NCBI RefSeq assembly: GCF_003991875.1
Contig: NZ_CP031423.1
Location: forward strand, 1,860,001-1,924,000
Direction of reading: 5' to 3'
Length of the DNA stretch: 64,000 bases
Source: Microbacterium lemovicicum
GTDB taxonomy: Bacteria; Actinomycetota; Actinomycetes; Actinomycetales; Microbacteriaceae
A program made the position numbers and the translations under genes. Positions 35,602 to 44,331 of this stretch are shown here, piece after piece (within the stretch, counting starts at the first letter, position 1; every line of letters starts with the position of its first letter). The notes beneath the pieces were generated by a model. The model made no database searches, was not told where the DNA came from, and worked only from the letters and a program-made list of their open reading frames with translations.

Positions 35602-36000
35602 TCAGAACCCGGCGGCGCCGGCCTCGGCGACGGCGTGGTCCTGCTCGCCCGAGCCCCCGCTGACGCCGACCGCTCCGACCACGACACCGTCGCGGGAGAG
35701 CGGGATGCCCCCGGCAAAGATCGCGACCCGGCCTCCGTTGGTCGTGTGGATGCCGAAGAACTGCTTCCCCGGCTGCGAGTTGTCGCCGAGGTCCTTCGTG
35801 GAGATGTCGAACGCCCGCGACGTCCAGGCCTTGCTGATGGAGATGTCGACGCTGCCGATCCATGCGCCGTCCTGCCGGATGTGGGCGACCAGATTGCCGC
35901 CGGCGTCGACGACGGCGATGTTCATCGGCTGACCGACCTCATCAGCCTTCGCCTCGGCTGCGGCGATGACGCGACGGGCATCCTCGAGTGTGACGGACAT
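35602..36000 (-). CDS. GlcG/HbpS family heme-binding-like protein
   Basis: 132 aa from an ATG with AAGGGAAG upstream. The small alpha/beta fold is recognised by LEDARRVIAAAEAKADEVGQ at the N-terminus, then MNIAVVDAGGNLVAHIRQDG, ISISKAWTSRAFDIST and the C-terminal GVVVGAVGVSGGSGEQDHAV. Family members include HbpS, an extracellular heme sensor in Streptomyces, and GlcG in glycolate loci. This copy has no signal peptide. The ligand is not predictable; no two-component genes are adjacent. Confidence 0.88.
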   Translation of the reverse strand: MSVTLEDARRVIAAAEAKADEVGQPMNIAVVDAGGNLVAHIRQDGAWIGSVDISISKAWTSRAFDISTKDLGDNSQPGKQFFGIHTTNGGRVAIFAGGIPLSRDGVVVGAVGVSGGSGEQDHAVAEAGAAGF

Positions 36001-36177
36001 GACTTCCCTTCGGCGGGCCGGGCCCGGCACAGGACGATCCCGCACGACGGGCGTCACACCGGACCGGCGCGCGACCACCCGGCCAGCCTACGGACGGGCC
36101 CGGTCGACAGGGAAGGGCCGGGCCCGGTCATGTCGCACGTGCGTGCGACGATGCCCTCCGGACGTCGGGAGGGTCGG

Positions 36178-37374
36178 ATGCGGGGCGAGGCCACCGTGCT
36201 GCACGCCGACCTCGACGCGTTCTACGCCTCCGTCGAGCAGCGCGACGACCCCTCACTGCGCGGCCGCCCCGTGATCGTCGGCGGCGGAGTCGTACTCTCG
36301 GCGAGCTACGAGGCCAAGGCCCGCGGAGTCCGCACCGCGATGGGTGGCCGGCAGGCGCGCGAGCTCTGCCCCGACGCCGTCGTCGTGCCCCCGCGGATGG
36401 ACGCGTACTCGGCGGCCAGCAAGGCCGTCTTCGCCATCTTCCGCGACACCACGCCGCTCGTGGAGGGTCTGTCGATCGATGAGGCGTTCCTGGAGGTGGG
36501 CGGGCTGCGCCGCCTCGCGGGCACCCCCGAGCAGGTCGCGGTGGCGCTCCGCGCCCGGGTCAGGACCGAGGCCGGACTCGCGATCTCGGTCGGCGTGGCG
36601 CGCACCAAGTTCCTCGCGAAGGTCGCCAGCGCCGTCAGCAAGCCCGACGGCCTGCTGGTGGTCGAGCCCGACCGCGAGGAGGAGTTCCTGCTTCCCCTGC
36701 CCGTGGAGCGTCTGTGGGGCGTGGGAGCGGTCACGGCGGAGAAGCTGCACCGACTCGGCATCCGCACCGTCGGACAGCTGGCGGAGCTCGAGTCCTCGAC
36801 GGCCGAACGCCTGCTGGGCAGGGCGGCGGGCGCGCACCTCCATGCGCTCGCTCGACTCCGGGATCCGCGACCCGTCGAGACGGCGCGACGCCGGGGCTCC
36901 ATCGGATCGCAGCGGGCCCTCGGGAACGGCCCGCGCACACCCGAGGAGCTCGACGTCATCCTCAGCCAGATCATCGACCGCCTCGCACAGCGTCTCCGCG
37001 ACGGGGAGCGCTCGTGCCGCACCGTGGTGCTCCGGCTGCGCTACGGCGACTACGCCAAGGCCACGCGGTCGCGCACACTGCGCATGCCGACGCAGCGCAC
37101 GGTGGTGCTCCTCGACGTCGCGCGCGCGCTCCTGTCGGCGGCCGCCCCGGAGATCGCCGCGCGCGGCATCACCCTGATCGGCATCTCGCTCGCCCAGCTC
37201 GCCACGGCTGACGCGCTCCCGCCGGAACTGCCGATCGACGAGGACGAGGGCCTGCGGCTCGACACCGCGCTCGACGCCGTGCGCGACCGCTTCGGCGCCG
37301 CGGCGCTCTCACGCGCCGCCCAGCTCGGGCGCGACCCCGGCTGGTCCAGCCCGATCCTGCCCGAGCACCGATGA
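36178..37374 (+). CDS. dinB: DNA polymerase IV
   Basis: 398 aa. ATG 36178 has GGAGGG just upstream and puts VLHADLDAFYASVEQRDD close to the N-terminus, as in the family; ATGs at 36130 and 36151 are less likely. This Y-family polymerase performs translesion synthesis. Catalytic residues are visible in DLDAFYASVEQ and LSIDEAFLEV, and the HhH region in LWGVGAVTAEKLHRLGIRTV. The little-finger domain includes SIGSQRALGNG. The C-terminus lacks an obvious beta-clamp QLxLF motif. It is convergent with the dienelactone hydrolase, with 7 nt between stops. Confidence 0.95.
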   Translation: MRGEATVLHADLDAFYASVEQRDDPSLRGRPVIVGGGVVLSASYEAKARGVRTAMGGRQARELCPDAVVVPPRMDAYSAASKAVFAIFRDTTPLVEGLSIDEAFLEVGGLRRLAGTPEQVAVALRARVRTEAGLAISVGVARTKFLAKVASAVSKPDGLLVVEPDREEEFLLPLPVERLWGVGAVTAEKLHRLGIRTVGQLAELESSTAERLLGRAAGAHLHALARLRDPRPVETARRRGSIGSQRALGNGPRTPEELDVILSQIIDRLAQRLRDGERSCRTVVLRLRYGDYAKATRSRTLRMPTQRTVVLLDVARALLSAAAPEIAARGITLIGISLAQLATADALPPELPIDEDEGLRLDTALDAVRDRFGAAALSRAAQLGRDPGWSSPILPEHR

Positions 37375-37381
37375 GCCCCGG

Positions 37382-38125
37382 TCAGCGCCCGGCGTCGACG
37401 TCGAGCTTCTCGTCGAAGAAGTCGAGCACACGGGCGACGCCCTCCTCCTGGCGGTCGCGGGTGAGGACGGAGTGGCCTTCGCCCTCGAACTCGACGGCGA
37501 TGAACCGGTCGCCGAGCTCGCGGCGGAGAGTGTCGAAGCGGGTGCCGGTCGCGGCATCCGTGCGATAGCGCAGTCCCAGCACCTCGCATCCCTCGGCCGC
37601 CTTGCGGGTCACCGCGACGAGGTCGAGCGGACTGAGCCCGAGGTCGGCGCCGCGCTTCGCCCCGATCGGGAACGGAAGCGACGGCTCGGCCAGCACCGGC
37701 GCGATGACCGGCGCATCGGCCATCATCGCGAGCGCGAAGCCCCCGGTGAAGCACATGCCGACCACGCCCACACCCGGACCCCCGACGTCCTCGTGCAGCT
37801 GACGCGCGAGTGCGCGAAGCCATCCGGCGACGGGGCTGGTACGGCCGCGGGCGAAGGTGGAGAACTCGCGGCGCACGCAGAAGCGGGCCAGGTCGCCCGC
37901 GATGTTGCGCGCGGTGAAGCCCGCTCCCGGAGTGCCGAAGAGCCGCGGCAGCAGCACCGTGTGCCCACGGGCGACGACCTCCTCGGCGAAGGCGACGAGC
38001 AGGTCGTCGATGCCGGGGATCTCGTGGATGACGATGACCCCGGTGCCCGAGCCCTTCCGCCACACCTCGCGGGTCTCACCCGCCAGGCTCACCTCGTCGT
38101 GCTGCCAGCTGCGGAGTGCGTCCAT
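37382..38125 (-). CDS. Dienelactone hydrolase family protein
   Basis: 247 aa. The Cys nucleophile elbow GVVGMCFTGGFALAMM and the N-terminal GVIVIHEIPGIDDLLVAFAE (family Glu) identify the dienelactone hydrolase group. The catalytic His is in VEFEGEGHSVLT. True dienelactone hydrolases act in chloroaromatic degradation, but most family members have unknown substrates and no aromatic genes are adjacent. Its promoter probably overlaps that of the SCO4848-family gene. Confidence 0.88.
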   Translation of the reverse strand: MDALRSWQHDEVSLAGETREVWRKGSGTGVIVIHEIPGIDDLLVAFAEEVVARGHTVLLPRLFGTPGAGFTARNIAGDLARFCVRREFSTFARGRTSPVAGWLRALARQLHEDVGGPGVGVVGMCFTGGFALAMMADAPVIAPVLAEPSLPFPIGAKRGADLGLSPLDLVAVTRKAAEGCEVLGLRYRTDAATGTRFDTLRRELGDRFIAVEFEGEGHSVLTRDRQEEGVARVLDFFDEKLDVDAGR

Positions 38126-38154
38126 GTGCTCATCGTGGCACCCCGCGACCGTAT

Positions 38155-38160
38155 TAGCCT
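38155..38160 (+). promoter_or_regulatory. -10 element TAGCCT, leaderless start; overlaps divergent TAATAC
   Basis: TAGCCT is 6 nt before the GTG at 38167. On the minus strand the same stretch reads TAATAC toward the dienelactone hydrolase gene, so the two promoters may share sequence. Confidence 0.45.
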
Positions 38161-38166
38161 CGAACG

Positions 38167-38385
38167 GTGCACATCGCCCTGGCCGTGATCCTCTTCGCCA
38201 ACGCCCTCTTCAACATCGTGGCCTGGCCGCAGTTCCTGCGGCGCGTCGCGAAGGACCCGCGGACAAGGGATGACGCGGGCAGCGCCACCGCGTTCCTGCG
38301 CGTGCATGTGGTGCTGGTGGTCATCGCGCTGGCGCTGGCCGCGGCATCCCTCATCGGAGGCGTCGTCCTGCTCGCCGCCGGCTGA
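38167..38385 (+). CDS. SCO4848-family small membrane protein
   Basis: 72 aa from a GTG. Two membrane segments flank a conserved-looking cytosolic loop: IALAVILFANALFNIVAWPQ, then FLRRVAKDPRTRDDAGSATA, then FLRVHVVLVVIALALAAASL. The WP-x-FL-x-KDPR pattern and size match the actinobacterial SCO4848 family, whose function is unknown. Its stop codon lies inside a duplicated hairpin that also serves the convergent aldehyde dehydrogenase gene. Confidence 0.8.
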   Translation: MHIALAVILFANALFNIVAWPQFLRRVAKDPRTRDDAGSATAFLRVHVVLVVIALALAAASLIGGVVLLAAG

Positions 38386-38433
38386 TCCCGGCGGCGGGCG
38401 GACGCCGCCGGCTGATCCCGGCGGCGGGCGGAC
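38374..38433. terminator. Duplicated 30-bp hairpin unit between convergent genes
   Basis: Two exact 30-bp units (38374-38403 and 38404-38433) each contain GCCGCCGG, a CTGATC loop and CCGGCGGC. The third unit begins but stops. The array overlaps the 3' end of the SCO4848-family gene and precedes the aldehyde dehydrogenase stop. Confidence 0.7.
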
Positions 38434-38442
38434 GCCGCCGCC

Positions 38443-39978
38443 TCACTCGTGCTGCGGGAAGCCCAGGTTCAGTCCGCCGTGCGACGGGTCGAGCCAGCGC
38501 GACGTGATCGCCTTCTCCTGCGTGAAGAAGTCGAAGCCGTGCTCGCCGTACGCCTTCGCGCCGCCGAAGAGCGAGTCCTTCCACCCGCCGAACGAGTGGT
38601 ACGCCACGGGCACGGGGATCGGCACGTTGATGCCGACCATGCCGACCTGCACCTCGCGCTGGAAGCGGCGCGCGGCGCCGCCGTCGTTGGTGAAGATCGC
38701 GGTGCCGTTGCCGTACGGGCTGCCGTTGATGATGCGCAGGCCGTCCTCGTAGCCGTCGACGCGGACGATCGAGAGCACCGGTCCGAAGATCTCGTCGCGG
38801 TAGACCGACGACGAGGTCGGGACGCGGTCGATGAGGGTGGGGCCGAGCCAGAAGCCGTCGGGGTCGCCGTCGAACTCGTCGTCGCGGCCGTCCACGACCA
38901 CGGTCGCGCCGTCGGCGGAGGCGACGTCGATGTAGCCGGCGACCTTGTCGCGGTGCACGCCCGTGATGAGCGGGCCCATGTCGGTGCCACGCGTGCCGTC
39001 GCCCGTGCGGAGGGTCGCCATGCGCTGCTTCACCCGCGTGACCAGCTCATCGGCCACGGCGTCGACCGCCAGCACGACGGAGATCGCCATGCAGCGCTCG
39101 CCCGCCGAGCCGAAGCCCGCATTCACCGCAGCGTCGGCGGCGAGGTCCAGGTCGGCGTCGGGCAGGACGAGCATGTGGTTCTTCGCGCCGCCGAGGGCCT
39201 GCACGCGCTTGCCGTGCGCGCTGGCGGTCTCGAAGATGTACTTCGCGATCGGCGTGGAGCCCACGAACGAGATGGCGCGGACGTCGGGGTGCACGAGCAG
39301 CGCGTCGACGGCCTCCTTGTCGCCGTGCACGACGTTGAGCACGCCGTCGGGGAGCCCCGCCTCCGTCATCGCCGCGGCGAGCCAGTTGGCCGCCGACGGG
39401 TCCTTCTCGCTCGGCTTGAGCACCACGGCGTTGCCGGCGGCGATCGCGACCGGGAAGAACCAGAGCGGCACCATCGCCGGGAAGTTGAAGGGGCTGATGA
39501 TGCCCACGACGCCCAGCGGCTGGCGCAGCGAGTACACGTCGACACCGGTGGACACGTTCTCGGAGTAGGCGCCCTTCGTGAGGCTGGCCGCGCCGCACGC
39601 CAGTTCGACGACCTCGAGCCCGCGGGCGATCTCGCCGAGCGCGTCGGAGGTGACCTTGCCGTGCTCGGACGTGAGGATCGCCGCCAGCTCCTCCTTGCGC
39701 GCATTGACGATCTCGCGGAACGCGAACATCACCGTCTGACGCTTGGCGATCGACGCATCGCGCCAGCCGCCGGACGCCGCGCGGGCGATCTCGACGGCGG
39801 CGTCGACGTCGGCGGTGGACGCGAGGCGCACCTCGCGCTGCACGATCCCCCGCGCCGGGTCGTAGACGGGCGCGGTGCGGTGGGACTCGCCGGACCACGG
39901 CGCACCCCCCACCCAGTGGTCGAGGACGGCGATGTCGGCCTCGGTCGAGGCGGGCTCCGCGATGCGGGTGTCGGTCAT
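38443..39978 (-). CDS. mmsA: CoA-acylating (methyl)malonate-semialdehyde dehydrogenase
   Basis: 511 aa from ATG 39978 with GAGGGAG upstream. The enzyme oxidatively decarboxylates malonate or methylmalonate semialdehyde to acetyl- or propionyl-CoA. Motifs are GVVGIISPFNFPAMVPLWFF (typical MmsA), LGGAKNHMLVLPDADLDLAA, the catalytic Cys in FGSAGERCMAISV and the end HGFDFFTQEKAITSRW. It lies 61 nt after the aminotransferase gene. In this cluster malonate semialdehyde from beta-alanine is the probable substrate. Confidence 0.95.
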   Translation of the reverse strand: MTDTRIAEPASTEADIAVLDHWVGGAPWSGESHRTAPVYDPARGIVQREVRLASTADVDAAVEIARAASGGWRDASIAKRQTVMFAFREIVNARKEELAAILTSEHGKVTSDALGEIARGLEVVELACGAASLTKGAYSENVSTGVDVYSLRQPLGVVGIISPFNFPAMVPLWFFPVAIAAGNAVVLKPSEKDPSAANWLAAAMTEAGLPDGVLNVVHGDKEAVDALLVHPDVRAISFVGSTPIAKYIFETASAHGKRVQALGGAKNHMLVLPDADLDLAADAAVNAGFGSAGERCMAISVVLAVDAVADELVTRVKQRMATLRTGDGTRGTDMGPLITGVHRDKVAGYIDVASADGATVVVDGRDDEFDGDPDGFWLGPTLIDRVPTSSSVYRDEIFGPVLSIVRVDGYEDGLRIINGSPYGNGTAIFTNDGGAARRFQREVQVGMVGINVPIPVPVAYHSFGGWKDSLFGGAKAYGEHGFDFFTQEKAITSRWLDPSHGGLNLGFPQHE

Positions 39979-40039
39979 GAGTTCTCCCTCTGTCGGCGCC
40001 GGAGGCTCCGGCATCCTGTGGCGGCCTGCCCTCGTGGGG

Positions 40040-41362
40040 TCAGCCGCGCCCTGCGATGCCGAGCACCTCGTCGTAGATCGCCATCGCCTGCGCCACCTCG
40101 TCGTCGGTCACGACGCACGGCGGCACCACGTGTATGCGATTGTCCTGCACGAACGGCAGCAGTCCTCGGGCGGAGAGACCCTTCTTGATCTCTCCCATGG
40201 CGCCCGCCGTCAGTGGCGTGCGCGCGTCCCGATCGGAGACCAGCTCCAGCGCCCAGAATACGCCTTCGCCGCGCACCTCCCCGATCAGCTCGTGGCGCTC
40301 CGCGAGCTCCTCGAGGCCGGGGCCGATGGCCTCGGCGCCGATGCGGCGGGCGTTGTCGACGATGCCCTCCGCCTCCATGGCGTCGAGCGCGCCGATGATG
40401 GATGCCGCGGCCAGCGGGTGACCGCTGTAGGTGAGTCCCCCGGGGAACACCGTCTCGTCGAAGTCGGCGGCGATGGCGTCGGAGATGATCACGCCGCCCA
40501 CGGGCACATAGCCCGAGTTGACGCCCTTGGCGAAGGTGATGAGGTCGGGCACCACGTCGTAGCCCTCGAAGGCGAACCAGCGTCCGGTGCGCCCGAAGCC
40601 GGCCATCACCTCGTCCAGGATCAGCACGATGCCGTATCGGTCGCAGATCTCGCGCACGCCGGCGAGGTAGCCCGGCGGCGGGATGAGGATGCCGGCCGTG
40701 CCCGGAACGGTCTCGAGGAGGATCGCGGCGATGCTCGCGGCCCCCTCCGACTGCACGACGCGCTCGAGGTGACGGAGCGCGCGCTCCGACTCCTCCTCGA
40801 GGGTCGTGGCCCAGAACTCCGACCGGTACAGGTAGGGGCCGAACACGTGCACGTGACCGCGGGCGTACTCGTTCGGGATGCGGCGCCAGTCGCCCGTGGA
40901 GACGATCGCCGCCCCGGTGTTGCCGTGGTAGGAGCGGTAGGTCGAGATGACCTTGTCGCGCCCGGTGTGCAGACGCGCCATGCGGATGGCGTTCTCGTTC
41001 GCATCGGCGCCGCCGTTGGTGAAGAACACCTTCCGGAATCCGGCGGGCGCCCGGTCGACGATGCGCCGCGCGGCCTCGCCGCGGGCGAGCGCGGCCGTCG
41101 CGGGAGCCACGGTCGCCAGCTCGTCCACCTGGGCGTGGATCGCGGCGAGGACGGCGGGATGCTGGTGCCCGATGTTCACGTTGACCAGCTGGCTGCTGAA
41201 GTCGAGCCATCGCCGGCCCGAGTGGTCCCACACCGTGCTGCCGAGGCCACCGGCCAGGACGGGCGGGTCGATGAGCGCCTGCGCGGACCAGGAGTGGAAC
41301 ACGTGCGCGCGGTCGAGCTCCCGCGCGCGGGCGTCGAGATCGGTCTGGACGGTGTCGGTCAT
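40040..41362 (-). CDS. Class III aminotransferase, probable omega-amino acid/beta-alanine transaminase
   Basis: 440 aa from ATG 41362, 6 nt after CATAAT. The PLP enzyme has LDFSSQLVNVNIGHQHPAVL, then FTNGGADANENAIRMAR, the cofactor Asp in VLILDEVMAGFGRTG and the Schiff-base Lys in LITFAKGVNSGYVPVGG. This subgroup includes beta-alanine and other omega-amino acid transaminases. With MmsA downstream and an N-carbamoyl-beta-alanine hydrolase in the same cluster, conversion of beta-alanine to malonate semialdehyde is the best guess. It has its own promoter, separate from the transporter operon. Confidence 0.9.
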   Translation of the reverse strand: MTDTVQTDLDARARELDRAHVFHSWSAQALIDPPVLAGGLGSTVWDHSGRRWLDFSSQLVNVNIGHQHPAVLAAIHAQVDELATVAPATAALARGEAARRIVDRAPAGFRKVFFTNGGADANENAIRMARLHTGRDKVISTYRSYHGNTGAAIVSTGDWRRIPNEYARGHVHVFGPYLYRSEFWATTLEEESERALRHLERVVQSEGAASIAAILLETVPGTAGILIPPPGYLAGVREICDRYGIVLILDEVMAGFGRTGRWFAFEGYDVVPDLITFAKGVNSGYVPVGGVIISDAIAADFDETVFPGGLTYSGHPLAAASIIGALDAMEAEGIVDNARRIGAEAIGPGLEELAERHELIGEVRGEGVFWALELVSDRDARTPLTAGAMGEIKKGLSARGLLPFVQDNRIHVVPPCVVTDDEVAQAMAIYDEVLGIAGRG

Positions 41363-41368
41363 GACTGA

Positions 41369-41374
41369 ATTATG
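41369..41374 (-). promoter_or_regulatory. -10 element CATAAT, leaderless start of aminotransferase
   Basis: CATAAT on the minus strand is 6 nt before the ATG at 41362. Confidence 0.5.
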
Positions 41375-41444
41375 GGCCACGCCCCGACCCGGGGGCATCC
41401 CCGCCGCACACGCGCGGCGGGGGTGCCCCCGAGAGGGTGGCGGA

Positions 41445-42608
41445 CTACTGGCCGCCCTCCGTGAGGGTGACCTCGATGGGGCTGACGTCGGCACCGGTCA
41501 GGTCGATTCCGGCGTCGGCCAGTTCGTCGTGCGCCTTCTCGATCCACTCGTTCGAGTAGGCCGTCGAGGGCGGTGCCGCCGTGATCAGGTGCGCACCGGT
41601 CTCGTTGACGGCGGCGAGGGCGCCGTCGACGGTCTTGTCCCACGCGGCCTCGTCGATGATGCCGATGCCGTTCTCGGAGGGCCAGATCAGCTTGTTGGTC
41701 TCGTTCACCATCCACAGCTCGTGGCTGGGACCCCAGCCGGAGCCCGCGGCGATGGTGATCTCCGACGCCTTCTCGGGGTTCTGGGCGGCGTACGCCCAGC
41801 CCTTGATGACGGCCTTGAGGAACTTGACGGTCGTCTCCTGATAGGCCGTGTCGCTCTCGAGCTTCGCGGTGTCGGCCCAGATGGCGTCCTGCAGCATGGC
41901 GCCCTCCGTGTCCTCGTAGGAGATGACGTTGAAATCCGACGGCTCGTAGAGCTTCCCCGTGTCGGGGTCGGTCGTCTCCAGCAGCTGCGCGTACTCGTTG
42001 TAGGTCATCGCCTGCGCGGCATCGATGTCGCCCTGAAGGAAGGCGTTCATGTTGAAGTCCTGCGTGATGATCTGCACGGTCGAGGCGTCCAGACCCTGTG
42101 CGGCCATGGCGGCGAAGATCTCCCACTCGTTGCCGAAGCCCCACGAGCCGATCTTCTTGCCTTCGAAGTCCTTCACGGACGAGATGCCCGAGTCCGCCCA
42201 TGACACCTGCAGTGTGCCGGAGCGCTGGAAGATCTGGGCGATGTCGGTGAGGTTCGCTCCGGCCTCGATCGAGCCGAGCACCTTGGGCACCCAGGCGATC
42301 GCGTAGTCCACGTCGCCGTTGGCGAGGGCGTCCTGCGGCACGATGTCGCCGCCGGACGGGATGATCTCGACATCCAGACCCTCCTCGGCGAAGAACCCCT
42401 GGTCGACCGCGGCGAAGTAGCCGGCGAACTGTCCCTGCGGCAGCCACTGCAGCTGCAGCTTCACCGGGGTGAGCTCTCCCCCGCCCGACGCGTCGCCGGA
42501 GGCAGCGCCTCCCTCGCCTCCGGAGCTTCCCGAGCAGGCCGCGAGGGCGAGCACGCCGCTGAGGGCGAGTGCTCCGGCCGCGAGCATGCGGCGTGTGCTG
42601 TGTCTCAT
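41445..42608 (-). CDS. NMT1/THI5-type ABC substrate-binding lipoprotein
   Basis: 387 aa. The lipoprotein signal ends in the lipobox LALAACSG, followed by a Gly/Ser linker. The mature part carries VKLQLQWLPQGQFAGYFAAV, the signature region of periplasmic proteins binding pyrimidine-like ligands, and VDYAIAWVPKVLGSIEAG. THI5-like proteins bind formylaminopyrimidine or related compounds. Here, beside hydantoinase and ureidopropionase genes, a pyrimidine, dihydropyrimidine or hydantoin ligand is likely. It is 89 nt after the permease gene and is the last gene of the transport group. Confidence 0.93.
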   Translation of the reverse strand: MRHSTRRMLAAGALALSGVLALAACSGSSGGEGGAASGDASGGGELTPVKLQLQWLPQGQFAGYFAAVDQGFFAEEGLDVEIIPSGGDIVPQDALANGDVDYAIAWVPKVLGSIEAGANLTDIAQIFQRSGTLQVSWADSGISSVKDFEGKKIGSWGFGNEWEIFAAMAAQGLDASTVQIITQDFNMNAFLQGDIDAAQAMTYNEYAQLLETTDPDTGKLYEPSDFNVISYEDTEGAMLQDAIWADTAKLESDTAYQETTVKFLKAVIKGWAYAAQNPEKASEITIAAGSGWGPSHELWMVNETNKLIWPSENGIGIIDEAAWDKTVDGALAAVNETGAHLITAAPPSTAYSNEWIEKAHDELADAGIDLTGADVSPIEVTLTEGGQ

Positions 42609-42697
42609 GTCGATCCTTCTCTCTGTGGTGTGGTGCCGGTCGTCCTGTGGTGCGGGGATGGTGCGGGCGCGGTGGGGTCGTGTTCCGGCGCGGCGCG

Positions 42698-43501
42698 TCA
42701 GGCGCTCCGCCGTCGGGTCGCGAGCCGCTCGAGGACCAGCGTCACGACGTAGAACAGGAGCCCGAGGATGATGGCGGCGAAGACGTAGGCCCACGCCCGG
42801 GCGTAGGCGCTGGTGGCCGCCGAGGTGGAGATGAGGCCGCCGAGCCCGCCGCGCGGTCCGCCGAAGTACTCCGCGACGAGGGCGGAGATGACCGCCAGTG
42901 AGGAGGCGATCCGGATGCCGGTGAACACGAACGGCACGGCCGTCGGCAGCGTCACGGTGCGCAGCACCTGGCCGCCGCTCGCGGCGTAGGCCGTCATCAG
43001 ATCGCGGTGCACCGGGATCACCTGGCGGAACCCCCGGAGCGTGTTCAGGAATATCGGCACGAACGACGCGAGCGCGGCGATCGCCTGCCGGCCGAACTGG
43101 CTGTCGGCGCCGAACATCGAGTTCAGCACCGGCGCGAGGGCCACGATCGGGATGACGGCGAGGCTCGCCACGACGGGCGCACCCATCATGTCGAGCACGC
43201 GCCAGCGTGCCGCGAGCGCCGCCAGGAGGATCCCGAGGATCGCCCCGACCAGTAGCCCGACGAGGGCGTTCGTGCCGGTGACGGCGGTCGCTGCGAGGAC
43301 GGCCGGTGCGAACGCCACGAGCTCCTCGGCGATCGAGGCCGGACTGGGCAGGAGGTAGTCGCTGACGCCGCCGACCGAGACGAGCACCTGCCATCCGCCG
43401 AGCACCACGATGCCGACGACGACCGGCGCGACGATCCGAAGGACGCCGTCCCCTCCCCCGGAGCGCACACGGGACGAGGAGGAGACGGATGCTGCGGCCA
43501 T
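42698..43501 (-). CDS. ABC importer permease (pyrimidine/hydantoin cluster)
   Basis: 267 aa; the ATG at 43501 overlaps the ATPase stop (TGATG), and a GTG directly before it is equivalent. Six membrane segments are visible. The EAA-type cytosolic loop is DLMTAYAASGGQVLRTVTLP, with ISALVAEYFGGPRGGLG after it. The layout matches SsuC/TauC-type permeases that partner NMT1-family binding proteins. It is the second of two permeases flanking the ATPase gene. Confidence 0.92.
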   Translation of the reverse strand: MAAASVSSSSRVRSGGGDGVLRIVAPVVVGIVVLGGWQVLVSVGGVSDYLLPSPASIAEELVAFAPAVLAATAVTGTNALVGLLVGAILGILLAALAARWRVLDMMGAPVVASLAVIPIVALAPVLNSMFGADSQFGRQAIAALASFVPIFLNTLRGFRQVIPVHRDLMTAYAASGGQVLRTVTLPTAVPFVFTGIRIASSLAVISALVAEYFGGPRGGLGGLISTSAATSAYARAWAYVFAAIILGLLFYVVTLVLERLATRRRSA

Positions 43502-44331
43502 CACCGGTTCTCCACCCCCCGCGCCGTCGGGGTGCCCTGGTGCAGGGCCTCACGGACGGCGGTGACCATGCCGAAGAACGCGGTGTCCTCGCGGAGGTCC
43601 TCGGTGCGCTCGGACTCCAGCGCGATGGGGACGATCTCCTGGATGCGCCCGGGGCGGGGCGACATGACGACCACCCGGTCGGAGAGGAACACCGCCTCGG
43701 GGATGGAGTGGGTGACGAAGACCACGGCGGCGCCGGTCTCGGACGAGATGCGCACGAGCTCGCTCTGCATGCGCTCACGGGTCATCTCGTCGAGCGCGCC
43801 GAACGGCTCGTCCATCAGCAGCAGGCTGGGCTGCTCGGCGAGAGCGCGGGCGATCGCGACGCGCTGCTGCATGCCTCCGGAGAGCTGGTCGGGGTACCGG
43901 TCGGCGAAGTCCGTCAGGCCCACCATCTCGAGCAGCTCCGCCACGCGTGAGCGGCGGGCCGCAGCATCCGTCCGATGCAGCTCCAGAGGGAGGGCGACGT
44001 TGGCCGACACCGTCCGCCAGGGCAGAAGACCCGCCTGCTGGAAGACGATGCCGTAGTCCTGGTCGCGCCGCGCTCGGTCGGCCGTCTTGCCGAAGACGCG
44101 CACGCTGCCCGAGGTGGGCTGGTCGAGGTCGGCGACCAGGCGCATGAGGGTCGACTTGCCGCACCCCGAGGGTCCGATGAGCGAGACGAACTCCCCCGGC
44201 GCCACCGTCAGGTCGATGCCCGAGAGCGCGGGGACGTCGCCGGAGCGCGTGGAGAAGACCTTGTCGACGCCGGACACCTCCACGGCGGGGGCCGTCGTCC
44301 GGTCGGGCCGAGCCTGCTGCTCGAGGGTCAC
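43501..44331 (-). CDS. ABC importer ATPase (pyrimidine/hydantoin cluster)
   Basis: 276 aa from a GTG overlapping the stop of the first permease (GTGA). Walker A SLIGPSGCGKSTLMRLVA, Q-loop GIVFQQAGLLPW, signature [16 protein letters not shown], Walker B LLLMDEPFGALDEMTR and the switch His in VTHSIPEAV are all intact. This is the SsuB/TauB type that energises uptake of aromatic or sulfonate-type small molecules. Overlaps on both sides place it in one operon with the two permeases. Confidence 0.94.
   Translation of the reverse strand: MTLEQQARPDRTTAPAVEVSGVDKVFSTRSGDVPALSGIDLTVAPGEFVSLIGPSGCGKSTLMRLVADLDQPTSGSVRVFGKTADRARRDQDYGIVFQQAGLLPWRTVSANVALPLELHRTDAAARRSRVAELLEMVGLTDFADRYPDQLSGGMQQRVAIARALAEQPSLLLMDEPFGALDEMTRERMQSELVRISSETGAAVVFVTHSIPEAVFLSDRVVVMSPRPGRIQEIVPIALESERTEDLREDTAFFGMVTAVREALHQGTPTARGVENR

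Noticed and set aside
42609..42697. TPP or other riboswitch upstream of the NMT1/THI5-type binding-protein gene
   Set aside because: The 89-nt gap shows no thi-box-like conserved segments or extended stem arrangement.
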